The notes beneath the pieces were generated by a model that saw only the letters and a program-made list of their open reading frames with translations, made no database searches and was not told where the DNA came from. DNA of 24,197 bases from contig JAFWRA010000210.1 in assembly GCA_017508895.1 (NCBI GenBank), forward strand, positions 1 through 24,197. The letters run 5' to 3'. Position numbers and translations under genes: made by a program. This document shows positions 15,442-23,072 of the stretch, in pieces; position 1 is the stretch's first letter, and every line of letters starts with the position of its first letter. The DNA is from Bacteroidales bacterium. Its GTDB lineage: Bacteria; Bacteroidota; Bacteroidia; Bacteroidales; F082.

Positions 15442-17889
15442 CTATAAACTAATCGAGGCGCACCATTTCCATGCGAAGTTGTCCCAAACATTAGGCATGC
15501 TATAAGGTCCATAGCGATAGAATGCACCCACTCCGATTTTTGTCAAAGGCGTGGCTAAGAGCCCGTTAACCACAATTCCGCTCTCGAAATACCCCTTTTC
15601 CATGGTCTTGAAATTCTTGAGGGGATAGGCCTCGGCACGTTTCATATCGCCCCAGCCGATGTTGGTGATGACGGACAGTTCGGGTCTAAACCATGCAGAG
15701 TTGGTCTTCCAAAGCATCCCGCTGAAGTTGTGGCTCAGATATAGGGCTACGAAACGGTCGCAGAAGAACTCGTCGAGTCGCATGGTGCTGAAGCTGCCTG
15801 GAGAATAGAGTCCGAAACGGTCGTAGGTACCAAGGATGTCGAAGGTTTCCATCACGGGGCAGCTTTGTGAGGCATAGCCTGCTTGGAAGAGGACTTTGGA
15901 AACACCCATATAGCGGGTATAAAAGTTCTTCGATACCTGGAATTTGATACGGTCGAAGTCATATTGGCCGCCCAAAATAGGGAAGGAATGTTGGTAAGAA
16001 AGCCAGACGATGGGGTAGAGCGTGCCCAGGGTTTGTATGCCGTCGGGCTTGCTCAGGAATTTCTCCTTGTAAGCGAAACGTATTTTGATTTCAGCGTTAG
16101 TAAACTGAGCATGAGTCAGTGGTTCGCTCTGGGTTAGGAAGAACTGTGTATTGTATTTATTGTAGCTCGAGCTGAGGCTCAGAAAAGCCTTGAAATAGTT
16201 GGCGAAGCGTGTCGAGAACTGCAACTCTGCCATGTTTCGGCGCAAATGGATGTTCTCATAAAAGGTGTATTTATATTCCGATTCCGAGAGCAAGCCGCTT
16301 TCTGAGAATCCGCCAAATTCGCCTAAAGCCCCTGATTGGTTGGTGAATTGCAGGCCAAGTTCCATTTGGCGCTGCCTGTTGATTTGCCATTTGATGCCGC
16401 CTCCATAGTCGAAATACTTCATACGGGTCCAATAGCCTACGAAACCGTTCATGCGGATGTGACGAGAAAGGCGGTCGTTGGTGGAGGCACCCAATCCGAG
16501 ATAGAAGCCTCTTGTGGCCGAAATCTTGATGATGCTTCCCAAGTCAAGGTCGAGGAAGCCGAGGGGAAGTACCGATTGGTTCATCATTTTGTCGGTCAGA
16601 CCTAGCACGCGGTCAAAGATGGTGGTGCCTTGGGTTAAGGAGTCAACGAAAATATAGGTGGCCTTGATGCGTTCGGTGAGCGAGTCGATGCGGTGCTCGT
16701 TCCAAAAGGTCTCGTCACGGTAGGCGGCGTCTGGGTCAACCAATACCTCGATGTCAGAGAATTGTTTTTTGCTGATCTCTGGGTTGATCTCAATAGCTGT
16801 CAGATAGCTCTTTCCGATGGCCACCATGGGGAAGTCGATGCCATCGATGTTGACCACCATGCCAGGGAACTTGAGGTTGGTGTTGAGTTGTTTGGGAAAC
16901 CATTGTCCGTCCACTTTTTGATAGAGTTGTTGGATGGTGGCGATGAACAAACCGCCTTGGTCGTTGGGGGAAGCCTTCACGCTTTGAAGAGCCCAGCCAT
17001 CGCTGTTGACAGTCATCGTGCCCTGTAGGCCATTGAAAGTGCTACCAAGCCTCGGATGGAACGAAATCACATAAAGCGAGTCGCCCTGCCCGATGGGGTT
17101 GACTGATTCCAACGTGAAGAAATAGTGGTTTTTGCTGCCTCGACTGATGGGATTGACGTAGTCTTTGCCGATGACGTCAATGAGATCGTCATAAAAGCTG
17201 ATGCTTTGCATGCTGTTGACCATATAAATAAAGGTGGGGTCTTTCATGCCTGCCACTTTGGTGCCGAGAACGTTCTGCAACTTGCGGTCGGGGGATTTGA
17301 AAAGCACCTCTGAGGCGGTCTCCATCACCATCATGTCGCTCTTTTTCAGGATGCTGTCGAAATAATGCAAGTCGGTTTTTTCAAGGTTCGAAAGAGCGAG
17401 AGCCTTGCCAAAATCGCTACTGTCGATAGTGAAGACCATCTTGTCGTAGATGTTATACTTGTATGAGGCTAACGAGTTGGGATTGTTGGCCTTGCGATGT
17501 GCCATCAGGCTGTCGATGATGCGGTGCGCAGGGTTCTCGCCTGCTTCAACGGTGACTTCGCTCAGCTTGAAGACGGTGGGTTTCAGTGCCACATTGCATT
17601 TCTTTTGGTTGGGCATCAATTCAAGTGTTTTCGTCTCGTAGCCGATGGAAGAGAAGACGATTTTTGTGATGGCTTGGCTGGAGGTGATTTCATATTTTCC
17701 GTCAATGTCGGTGATGACGCCGTGCTGCCCTTCGTTGATGACCACGTTGGCGAAGGCTAAGGGCTGGTGGTTGTCTTCATCGGTTACCTTTCCGCTAAGA
17801 ATGTGGTTTTGTGAAAACAAAGATCCTGTCGCGAAGGTCAGGAACAAAAGCAGAAGCAAGTGGAAAAGGCGTGTGCCGATGGGTTTCAT
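15442..17889 (-). CDS. DUF5686 outer-membrane protein with carboxypeptidase-regulatory-like domain
   Basis: The 815-residue protein starts with a signal peptide (basic start, leucine run, cleavage near SLFSQ, residue 27). Residues about 31-115 form a CarboxypepD_reg-like beta sandwich: SGKVTDEDNHQPLAFANVVI, then GKYEI and SSIGYETKTLEL. The large remainder matches the DUF5686 family, with FWNEHRIDSLTERI and C-terminal beta strands (FYLGLGAST, GIKWQINRQRQMELGLQF, and a last part IGVGAFYRYGPY). Outer-membrane location is likely and function unknown. Unlike SusC it lacks an obvious TonB plug. Its ATG overlaps the stop of the ftsB-like gene in an ATGA, so translation is probably coupled. Confidence 0.88.
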   Translation of the reverse strand: MKPIGTRLFHLLLLLFLTFATGSLFSQNHILSGKVTDEDNHQPLAFANVVINEGQHGVITDIDGKYEITSSQAITKIVFSSIGYETKTLELMPNQKKCNVALKPTVFKLSEVTVEAGENPAHRIIDSLMAHRKANNPNSLASYKYNIYDKMVFTIDSSDFGKALALSNLEKTDLHYFDSILKKSDMMVMETASEVLFKSPDRKLQNVLGTKVAGMKDPTFIYMVNSMQSISFYDDLIDVIGKDYVNPISRGSKNHYFFTLESVNPIGQGDSLYVISFHPRLGSTFNGLQGTMTVNSDGWALQSVKASPNDQGGLFIATIQQLYQKVDGQWFPKQLNTNLKFPGMVVNIDGIDFPMVAIGKSYLTAIEINPEISKKQFSDIEVLVDPDAAYRDETFWNEHRIDSLTERIKATYIFVDSLTQGTTIFDRVLGLTDKMMNQSVLPLGFLDLDLGSIIKISATRGFYLGLGASTNDRLSRHIRMNGFVGYWTRMKYFDYGGGIKWQINRQRQMELGLQFTNQSGALGEFGGFSESGLLSESEYKYTFYENIHLRRNMAELQFSTRFANYFKAFLSLSSSYNKYNTQFFLTQSEPLTHAQFTNAEIKIRFAYKEKFLSKPDGIQTLGTLYPIVWLSYQHSFPILGGQYDFDRIKFQVSKNFYTRYMGVSKVLFQAGYASQSCPVMETFDILGTYDRFGLYSPGSFSTMRLDEFFCDRFVALYLSHNFSGMLWKTNSAWFRPELSVITNIGWGDMKRAEAYPLKNFKTMEKGYFESGIVVNGLLATPLTKIGVGAFYRYGPYSMPNVWDNFAWKWCASISL

Positions 17890-18182
17890 TCTTGCGTATC
17901 AATTAGATAGATAACCTCGTTGTCGCGTTTCATCAAGTATTGCTCGCGGGCCACTTTTTCCATTGTCGCGGTGTCTTTCTGCAAGGCGTTCAGGTATTGT
18001 TTGCTCTCGGAAAGCTCTTTTTCGTAATACTCGATCTGCTGTTTTTGGTCCTTCAGCGACTTTTTAAGCCTGATTTGCTCAAAGAGGTTGAATTGGTCGA
18101 TGAAAAGTATGACCACTAAAAAGGCCAAGGTGGCATAGATATAACGGTTGTTGAGCTTGCGAAGGATTTCTTTGAATGTCAT
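17886..18182 (-). CDS. FtsB/DivIC-like septum formation initiator
   Basis: The 98-residue single-pass protein has a short cytoplasmic N-terminus (MTFKEILRKLNNRY), one membrane segment at about residues 15-30, a coiled coil (about 38-70: KSLKDQKQQIEYYEKELSE) and then EKVAREQYLMKRDNEVIYLI. The last block matches the conserved end of FtsB/DivIC proteins, which join FtsL and FtsQ in the division complex and face the periplasm. The start at 18182 is supported by length and by the promoter box at 18205; the longer ORF to 18323 crosses the divergent promoters. Its stop overlaps the DUF5686 start. Confidence 0.88.
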   Translation of the reverse strand: MTFKEILRKLNNRYIYATLAFLVVILFIDQFNLFEQIRLKKSLKDQKQQIEYYEKELSESKQYLNALQKDTATMEKVAREQYLMKRDNEVIYLIDTQE

Positions 18183-18204
18183 GGCATATTCTTTTTTCAG
18201 TTTG

Positions 18205-18212
18205 CAAAGGTA
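18205..18212 (-). promoter_or_regulatory. -7 box TACCTTTG for the ftsB-like operon
   Basis: This exact TAnnTTTG match is 22 bp upstream of the ATG at 18182. It should drive ftsB-like, DUF5686 and apbE. Confidence 0.7.
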
Positions 18213-18245
18213 TAATATTTCGATGAACTCAATGACCTTTTTTCT

Positions 18246-18253
18246 TACTTTTG
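18246..18253 (+). promoter_or_regulatory. -7 box TACTTTTG for ridA
   Basis: This exact TAnnTTTG match is 29 bp upstream of the ATG at 18283, divergent from the box at 18205-18212 with 33 bp between them. Confidence 0.7.
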
Positions 18254-18282
18254 CAATCTCGAAATCATTTAAATCTAAAATA

Positions 18283-18657
18283 ATGAAAAAAGTTATCGCA
18301 ACAACAAAGGCTCCCGGAGCCATCGGACCTTATTCTCAAGCTATTGAAGCCAATGGAATGGTTTTCATTTCGGGTCAACTTCCTATCAATGCCGCCACGG
18401 GCGAGATGCCTGAAGGCGTGACTGCCCAGACCGAGCAGAGCATGAAAAACCTTGAGGCCATCCTCAACGAGGCTGGTTGCACGTTCGACAATGTGGTGAA
18501 ATCGACTTGTTATTTGGCCGATATGAGCTATTTTGGCGAGATGAACGCGGTGTATGGCAAGTATTTCAAAGGTGACTATCCCGCTCGTGCCGCTTTTGCC
18601 GTGAAGGAACTGCCCAAGAAGGCTTTGGTCGAAATCGAAATGATCGCTGCGAAATGA
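18283..18657 (+). CDS. ridA: RidA family reactive intermediate deaminase
   Basis: The 124-residue protein is the usual RidA length. It has GAIGPYSQAIEANGMVFISGQLP near the N-terminus, NLEAILNEAGCTFDNVVKSTCYL in the middle and YPARAAFAVKELPKKALVEIE at the end, with the substrate-binding Arg in PARAAF. RidA trimers hydrolyse reactive enamine/imine intermediates such as 2-aminoacrylate to 2-keto acids and ammonia in the cytoplasm. The ATG at 18283 follows the promoter box at 18246. Its stop overlaps the next start (ATGA at 18654-18657), so it is probably translated together with the dehydrogenase. Confidence 0.95.
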   Translation: MKKVIATTKAPGAIGPYSQAIEANGMVFISGQLPINAATGEMPEGVTAQTEQSMKNLEAILNEAGCTFDNVVKSTCYLADMSYFGEMNAVYGKYFKGDYPARAAFAVKELPKKALVEIEMIAAK

Positions 18658-19574
18658 AAATCGTCTTTTTGGAACCCTTAGGCCTGAAGGTCCAGCAGAT
18701 TGAAGCCGCGTGCGAAGGCCTGAAGAAGGCTGGCCACGAGGTCGTCATCTATCCTGACCGCAATGAAAACCTCGATGAGCTGAAACGCCGAGCCGAAGGC
18801 GCAGAGGTCATCATCGAGAGCAACATCCCGCTGCGCAAGGATTTCCTCGATGCTTGTCCCAACCTGAAAATGCTCTCCATTGCTTTCACAGGATTGGACC
18901 ATATTGACATGGAGGAGTGTCAACGACGTGGTATTGTTGTGAAGAATGCGGCAGGCTACAGTACTGAGGCTGTAGCTGAGTTGGCCATCGCCATGATGAT
19001 AGATGTGTATCGTAAAGTTCTTGAAAACGATAAGATTACGCGTCAATGTCAGAGCAAAGGCATCATGCCTGGACGCGAAATCGGTGGTAAGACCATTGGC
19101 ATCATCGGCATGGGCAATATCGGGCAACGTGTGGCAAAATTGGCTAATGCCTTCGGTTGTAAGGTGCTGGCATGGAACCGCACGGCAAAGCAGGTGGAAG
19201 GCGTGACCTTTGTCGACAAGGAAACCTTGCTGAAAGAATCCGATATCATCACGCTACATGTCGCATTGAACTCCGAGACCCGCGACTTCATCACAGAAAA
19301 GGATTTCGTCTTAATGAAACCGAACTCCATACTGATTAATACGGCACGTGGTCCCGTTGTGAACGAAATGGCTTTGGCAAACGCTTTGAAACAAGGAAAG
19401 ATTGCTGGAGCAGCCACAGATGTCTATGGTACGGAGCCACCGTTGAAACTTGACAATCCGTTATTTGACGCGCCTAATCTCGTCATGTTGCCTCATATCG
19501 GTTTCGCCACCGAAGAGGCATTCATCCTGCGGTTGGGTATTGTCGTCGACAATGTGACGGAGTGGTTAAAATGA
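18654..19574 (+). CDS. D-2-hydroxyacid dehydrogenase (phosphoglycerate dehydrogenase-like)
   Basis: The 306-residue protein has the NAD-binding GMGNIG (152-157). The catalytic triad of the D-2-hydroxyacid dehydrogenase family is in place: Arg 232 in NTARGPVV, Glu 261 in GTEPP and His 281 in LPHIGFAT. It is short and lacks the C-terminal ACT domain of long SerA enzymes, like the roughly 305-residue forms found in Bacteroidetes. It interconverts a 2-hydroxy acid and a 2-keto acid with NAD(P); 3-phosphoglycerate is possible but not proven. Coupling to ridA, which yields 2-keto acids, hints at a shared keto-acid theme. The stop lies inside the palindrome 19568-19607. Confidence 0.9.
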   Translation: MKIVFLEPLGLKVQQIEAACEGLKKAGHEVVIYPDRNENLDELKRRAEGAEVIIESNIPLRKDFLDACPNLKMLSIAFTGLDHIDMEECQRRGIVVKNAAGYSTEAVAELAIAMMIDVYRKVLENDKITRQCQSKGIMPGREIGGKTIGIIGMGNIGQRVAKLANAFGCKVLAWNRTAKQVEGVTFVDKETLLKESDIITLHVALNSETRDFITEKDFVLMKPNSILINTARGPVVNEMALANALKQGKIAGAATDVYGTEPPLKLDNPLFDAPNLVMLPHIGFATEEAFILRLGIVVDNVTEWLK

Positions 19575-19607
19575 AGAATGACGCAAATTTGCGTCATTCT
19601 TCATTTT
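19568..19607. terminator. 40-bp perfect palindrome, bidirectional terminator
   Basis: Bases 19568-19587 are the exact reverse complement of 19588-19607. Both strands end the hairpin with a T run (TTTT). The stop codons of the dehydrogenase (19572-19574) and the convergent SPOR gene (19594-19596) lie inside the arms. Confidence 0.9.
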
Positions 19608-20016
19608 TATATAAGTCGACTCTCGGACGGTAAATCATGTCCGAGGTGACGAAAGCTTCCTTATATTTCGGCTTGATTCGTCTCAAGCATTTTTCAGCTT
19701 CCACCCGATCGCGGAAGTTGCCGGCACGCAAACGGAAGTATGGCTCCGCATATGTCAAATAAATCGGAATGTCGGGAAAAGATCTTTCAAATTGCCTTTT
19801 CACTTGTTCAGCATGTTTCAGGGCTTCGTTGCCAATCTCCATGAAAATATGGATGCGGTAGCCGCTGAACGAGCTGTCGATATGGTAGAGCGAACGCTGT
19901 TTTGCGATGAGGCTTTCGATGCGGCTGTCTTGGTCAATATTGAGAGAACCATGGTTTTGCGCAAAGGTCAGTAGTGCTGAAGCTGTGAATATGATTAAAC
20001 AAATAATGCGTTTCAT
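19594..20016 (-). CDS. SPOR-domain protein, exported
   Basis: The 140-residue protein has a signal peptide (MKRIICLIIFTASALLTFAQ). A short linker with RIESLIAKQRSLYHID precedes a SPOR-type domain from about residue 53: GYRIHIFMEIGNEALKHAEQVKRQFERSF, then IPIYLTYAEPYFRLRAGNF and AEKCLRRIKPKY. SPOR domains bind septal peptidoglycan lacking stem peptides. It is probably periplasmic or attached at the division site. The ATG at 20016 is chosen from the signal peptide and the box at 20036-20043; the ORF extends to 20337 only by crossing into ruvB. Its last codons form part of the 19568 palindrome. Confidence 0.87.
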   Translation of the reverse strand: MKRIICLIIFTASALLTFAQNHGSLNIDQDSRIESLIAKQRSLYHIDSSFSGYRIHIFMEIGNEALKHAEQVKRQFERSFPDIPIYLTYAEPYFRLRAGNFRDRVEAEKCLRRIKPKYKEAFVTSDMIYRPRVDLYKNEE

Positions 20017-20035
20017 TTCTTTGAAGTTTAGGCTG

Positions 20036-20043
20036 CAAAGATA
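20036..20043 (-). promoter_or_regulatory. -7 box TATCTTTG for the SPOR gene
   Basis: This exact TAnnTTTG match is 19 bp upstream of the ATG at 20016, divergent from the ruvB box. Confidence 0.7.
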
Positions 20044-20081
20044 CATTTTTTTGATGACATTCCAATTTCCGTCGAAAGTTG

Positions 20082-20089
20082 TATCTTTG
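20082..20089 (+). promoter_or_regulatory. -7 box TATCTTTG for ruvB
   Basis: This exact TAnnTTTG match ends 17 bp before the ATG at 20107. Confidence 0.7.
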
Positions 20090-20106
20090 TAGCGCAAAAC
20101 AAACCT

Positions 20107-21138
20107 ATGAACAGTAACCTTGATGCGAACGGGAGTCATCTGACGAAGGCCGAGAAAGACCTCGAGAACGCCTTGCGTCCCGACATGTTTGAAAGCTTTG
20201 CGGGACAGAAGCAAGTGGTTGACAACCTGCGCGTTTTCGTGAAGGCTGCTGCACAACGCGGCGAAGCCCTTGACCATACCTTGTTGCACGGTCCTCCTGG
20301 CTTGGGTAAGACTACTTTGTCGCATATCATCGCGCATGAATTGGGCGTGGGCATGAAGATGACCTCAGGCCCGGTGTTGGACAAACCAGGCAACCTTGCT
20401 GGCTTGCTCACCAGCCTTGAGCCCAACGATGTATTATTCATTGATGAAATTCATCGCTTAAGTCCTGTGGTGGAAGAGTACCTTTATTCCGCAATGGAAG
20501 ACTTCCGCATCGACATCATGTTGGAGACGGGTCCCAGCGCTCGCAGCATTCAAATCACACTAAATCCTTTTACTTTGATAGGTGCCACCACCCGTAGTGG
20601 CCTGTTGACCGCTCCTTTGCGTTCGCGTTTTGGTATCAATCTGCGCTTGGAGTATTACGATGCGCACACTTTGGCCAAGATTGTGAAACGTTCTGCTGGC
20701 ATCTTGCGTGTACCTATCGACGATACGGCTGCCTTTGAGATTGCGCGTCGCAGCCGTGGCACGCCGCGTATCGCCAACCTGCTGTTGCGCCGTGTCCGCG
20801 ACTTCGCCCAAATTCAAGGTGATGGCACCATAAACATCGACATCGCCCGCATCGGTTTGAAAGCGCTCAATGTGGATGAGCACGGCCTTGATGACATGGA
20901 CAACAAGATTCTTTCGACCATCATTGACAAGTTCAAGGGTGGTCCTGTGGGTGTGAACACCATTGCCACAGCAGTGGGTGAGGATCCTGGCACCATCGAG
21001 GAAGTCTGTGAACCGTTCCTCATTCAGGAAGGCTTCATCATGCGCACGCCTCGCGGACGCGAGTGTACCGATTTGGCGTACAAACATTTGGGGAAGGCTC
21101 GTATTAAGCCTACGGGGGAGATGAGTTTGTTTGAGTAA
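20107..21138 (+). CDS. ruvB: Holliday junction branch migration helicase RuvB
   Basis: The 343-residue protein is full length. It has [12 protein letters not shown], Walker [11 protein letters not shown] (61-70), Walker [13 protein letters not shown], sensor 1 [20 protein letters not shown] with the arginine finger, sensor 2 [20 protein letters not shown] and the winged-helix end with [15 protein letters not shown]. RuvB hexamers drive branch migration with RuvA, and RuvC resolves the junction. ruvA and ruvC are not in the window. The gene appears to be transcribed alone from 20082. Confidence 0.98.
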   Translation: MNSNLDANGSHLTKAEKDLENALRPDMFESFAGQKQVVDNLRVFVKAAAQRGEALDHTLLHGPPGLGKTTLSHIIAHELGVGMKMTSGPVLDKPGNLAGLLTSLEPNDVLFIDEIHRLSPVVEEYLYSAMEDFRIDIMLETGPSARSIQITLNPFTLIGATTRSGLLTAPLRSRFGINLRLEYYDAHTLAKIVKRSAGILRVPIDDTAAFEIARRSRGTPRIANLLLRRVRDFAQIQGDGTINIDIARIGLKALNVDEHGLDDMDNKILSTIIDKFKGGPVGVNTIATAVGEDPGTIEEVCEPFLIQEGFIMRTPRGRECTDLAYKHLGKARIKPTGEMSLFE

Positions 21139-21228
21139 GGTGATTCAGTTTGTTTACGCTACGGTGACAATGCTCGCAACAACCATCGAGTGTTGTTCTC
21201 GGTATGGTTCGGGGACAAAAGTACAGAA
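21139..21228. other. Convergent gap with a weak hairpin
   Basis: The 90 bp between ruvB and the membrane protein gene hold a 6-bp stem AACAAC/GTTGTT (21178-21197, loop 8). It has no T run, so a terminator is uncertain. Nothing else was seen. Confidence 0.3.
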
Positions 21229-22026
21229 TTATTGCAAAGGATGTTTCGATTCCATTTGTTTTTGCTTTGATGTCAGCCTATAGCTCAATATGGTGCAATA
21301 CAATGAAATACTTAACAGGGGTATATGCATAATACCTACATAAACCGTATGAGGATTGAGGAAGTTGAACATATTGTAGATTCCCATAACGGTGCCAATG
21401 ATTGCGGTAATCCTATAGGTTACGATGTTAATCTTAGGAATGTTTAAGGTCAGTATGGTTAGAAATGCTGGTGTTGTCAAGCAAAAAGCCGTGACGGAAT
21501 TCTTATAGAAAAAATGCAACGGGCTCCAATCGAATGCCCCTTGGATAGTGAAGGGACAGAGGTAGGCAAACAAAGCAAAAACAATCATCCATGCGTATTT
21601 CCAACGCAAATTACCGAAGTCGTAATGGTTTTTGGGGTTAATGGTCTCTCGAATCAAAACGTAGGCTACCAAGAGGAACATCACCAAATTGACGGTGACC
21701 ACACTGAATCCGTAGCGTTCCGTGACGGCTATGTTCTGGATGAAGGCGAAGGCTAAATAGGAAAGGGCAACATACCCGTTGAACAAAGTCCTGACTTTGT
21801 TTTTGAACACAAAAAGCAGGACGAACATCAAAAGCGACAAGGATTGGAAAAGGATGTTGAACCCGCCCAAATGTCCTTGTGGTGCATGTGAAAGTGTTGT
21901 ATAGACCATCTGTTGGATATTCTTCGGGTCGAAATTTCGGCTGACGATAGGCACCAAAACAGATTGTGCCGTCAGCAAAATGACGAAAAACCACCATTTG
22001 GTTGAGGCTTTTTCGAGTTTTTCCAT
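21229..22026 (-). CDS. Polytopic membrane protein of unknown function
   Basis: The 265-residue protein has about eight hydrophobic segments. Examples are WWFFVILLTAQSVLVPIV, LSLLMFVLLFVF, VTVNLVMFLLVAYVLI, YAWMIVFALFAYLCPF, AFLTILTL and IMHIPLLSISLYCTIL. Charged residues are few, and the C-terminus (RLTSKQKQMESKHPLQ) is basic and probably cytoplasmic. No enzyme or transporter signature was recognised. A TTG start at 22050 is excluded because it lies on the -7 box at 22048-22055; the ATG at 22026 follows this box by 21 bp. Confidence 0.75.
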   Translation of the reverse strand: MEKLEKASTKWWFFVILLTAQSVLVPIVSRNFDPKNIQQMVYTTLSHAPQGHLGGFNILFQSLSLLMFVLLFVFKNKVRTLFNGYVALSYLAFAFIQNIAVTERYGFSVVTVNLVMFLLVAYVLIRETINPKNHYDFGNLRWKYAWMIVFALFAYLCPFTIQGAFDWSPLHFFYKNSVTAFCLTTPAFLTILTLNIPKINIVTYRITAIIGTVMGIYNMFNFLNPHTVYVGIMHIPLLSISLYCTILSYRLTSKQKQMESKHPLQ

Positions 22027-22047
22027 TTGAGTTAGGTTTTGAAGGCG

Positions 22048-22055
22048 CAAAACTA
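22048..22055 (-). promoter_or_regulatory. -7 box TAGTTTTG for the membrane protein gene
   Basis: This TAnnTTTG match is 21 bp upstream of the ATG at 22026 and decides the start against the TTG at 22050. Confidence 0.6.
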
Positions 22056-22079
22056 TAAAAATCTGTGTTTCGTCTCAAC

Positions 22080-22213
22080 TTCACTTGCAAAACAATAGCC
22101 CATATTTAATTGGCCTTGGGGGAGAAGATTGTGGAGGTGGTGAGGTAAATGTTTTTCATTCATAGTTGCGACAAAACCAAAAAGTGACTATTTTTGCGGC
22201 ATAAAAACACACG
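22080..22213 (+). repeat. Boundary repeat copy A (decayed mini-frame plus promoter)
   Basis: It aligns over its length with 22939-23067 (copy B), including 51 identical bases (22148-22198). It also aligns in its first half with 23989-24050 (copy C). The mini-frame reads LALGEKIVEVVR then stop (22110-22148), but the ATG is lost and a TAA precedes it. Confidence 0.85.
22166..22196 (+). promoter_or_regulatory. Promoter of the GNAT module (TTG, 20 bp, TATTTTTG)
   Basis: TTG at 22166-22168 and TATTTTTG at 22189-22196 have 20-bp spacing, a good Bacteroidetes -33/-7 pair. The block is identical to the one at 23025-23055 in front of the DUF3791 gene. Confidence 0.75.
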
Positions 22214-22216
22214 AAC

Positions 22217-22360
22217 ATGTTAGGCATTGATTCAAAAAGGGAAATAATTACAGGGGAATTCGCCAGAAAAATCTGGAGCGAAGTGCTGGCCATGTGGCAC
22301 AGAGAAAAAACAACCGAAACTGAGGAAGCTACTCCTAAATACGAAGTGGAATGGGCATGA
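22217..22360 (+). CDS. Small 47-residue protein upstream of GNAT gene, candidate antitoxin
   Basis: I do not recognise this small protein, which begins MLGIDSKREIITGEFARKIW and ends KYEVEWA. The N-terminal half is predicted helical and amphipathic (EFARKIWSEVLAMWHRE); the C-terminal half is acidic and probably unstructured (KTTETEEATPKYEVEWA). The ATG at 22217 is 20 bp after a strong -7 box. Its stop overlaps the GNAT start as ATGA (22357-22360), so the two are translated together. Position, size and acidic tail fit an antitoxin that wraps its toxin. It has no ribbon-helix-helix pattern like DUF1778, the usual partner of GNAT toxins. Confidence 0.7.
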   Translation: MLGIDSKREIITGEFARKIWSEVLAMWHREKTTETEEATPKYEVEWA

Positions 22361-22920
22361 ATAGCTTGACCATCCGACAGATTGAAGATGCTACTTCATT
22401 GGTCAATTTCCATTGCGGCATTCAGGCCATGGATGATTTCATTCATTCAGGTTTGAATGACAGCATCCGCAACCACTATTGCAATTCCTATTCAGTTCAT
22501 CTTGGTTCTGAATTGGTGGCCATGTTTGCACTCAGTTTTGATTCATTGGAATTGGATTCTGATTCGCTTGAAGAGATGGCGGAGGGCATCAATACTGCCA
22601 ACAAGCCTGATTTGTCGAAAAACTATGTTGATACCTTTTTGAGCAAACATCATTATCCTGCTTTGGAAATCGCCTATTTGGCAGTTGAGGAAAAGCATCG
22701 CACTAAAGGCATCGGTAAAGCCATTGTGAATGCTATTGCTGACATGGCCCAACGGCAGAATACCGCTGGTTGTATGTTTCTAACCGTGGAAGCCTACATT
22801 GAAGAAGGATACTCAGCTGTACCCTTTTATTCAAGATGCCAATTCGAACCATGCGAGTTCAAGAAACCCAACAAGGAAACTTTGCGGATGTTTAGGGCGT
22901 TGTACCCAAAAAGCGAATAG
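22357..22920 (+). CDS. GNAT acetyltransferase, TacT-like toxin candidate
   Basis: The 187-residue protein starts at MNSLTIRQIEDA (ATG 22357, ATGA overlap; another in-frame ATG at 22351 is possible). Near the N-terminus FHCGIQAMDDFI matches the F-CG---LD-F block of TacT/AtaT-type toxins. The GNAT core follows: IAYLAVEEKHRTKGIGKAIV (beta-4 and the acetyl-CoA loop RTKGIG), then LTVEAY and AVPFYSRCQFEPCE (the Tyr in FYSR at the usual acid position). TacT and AtaT block translation by acetylating aminoacyl-tRNA. That function is inferred here from architecture and the small upstream gene. Confidence 0.82.
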   Translation: MNSLTIRQIEDATSLVNFHCGIQAMDDFIHSGLNDSIRNHYCNSYSVHLGSELVAMFALSFDSLELDSDSLEEMAEGINTANKPDLSKNYVDTFLSKHHYPALEIAYLAVEEKHRTKGIGKAIVNAIADMAQRQNTAGCMFLTVEAYIEEGYSAVPFYSRCQFEPCEFKKPNKETLRMFRALYPKSE

Positions 22921-22959
22921 AAATGTTTTTGCCACAATTTCACCTGCAAAACCATTGCC

Positions 22960-23007
22960 ATGATACAGTTGGCCTTGGGGGAGAAGATTGTTGAAGTGAC
23001 GAAGTGA
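22960..23007 (+). CDS. 15-codon mini-ORF (MIQLALGEKIVEVTK), copy B
   Basis: This frame differs from its copy at 24003 at eight codons: six synonymous, one Thr/Ala change and one stop swap (TGA/TAA). That pattern suggests selection on the peptide or descent from a coding C-terminus. It is in the same frame as the GNAT gene, 13 codons after its stop. Confidence 0.4.
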   Translation: MIQLALGEKIVEVTK

Positions 23008-23024
23008 ATGTTTTTCATTCATAG

Positions 23025-23055
23025 TTGCGACAAAACCAAAAAGTGACTATTTTTG
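23025..23055 (+). promoter_or_regulatory. Promoter of the DUF3791/DUF3990 module (TTG, 20 bp, TATTTTTG)
   Basis: TTG at 23025-23027 and TATTTTTG at 23048-23055 with 20-bp spacing. It is identical to the GNAT-module promoter. It also overlaps the first codons of the longer ORF from 23025, which supports the start at 23073. Confidence 0.75.
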
Positions 23056-23072
23056 CGCCATTAAACACACTT

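Larger units (their letters stand above)
22939..23067 (+). repeat. Boundary repeat copy B (mini-frame plus promoter)
   Basis: It aligns with copy A along its length and with copy C (23989-24050) in its first half. It starts 19 bp after the GNAT stop and ends just before the DUF3791 ATG. The segment 23007-23057 is identical to 22148-22198. Confidence 0.88.

Noticed and set aside
22921..22960. Read-through fusion of the GNAT gene with the mini-ORF in the same frame
   Set aside because: Frame agreement alone is expected one time in three. The TAG stop and the non-conserved 13-codon spacer give no support for read-through.
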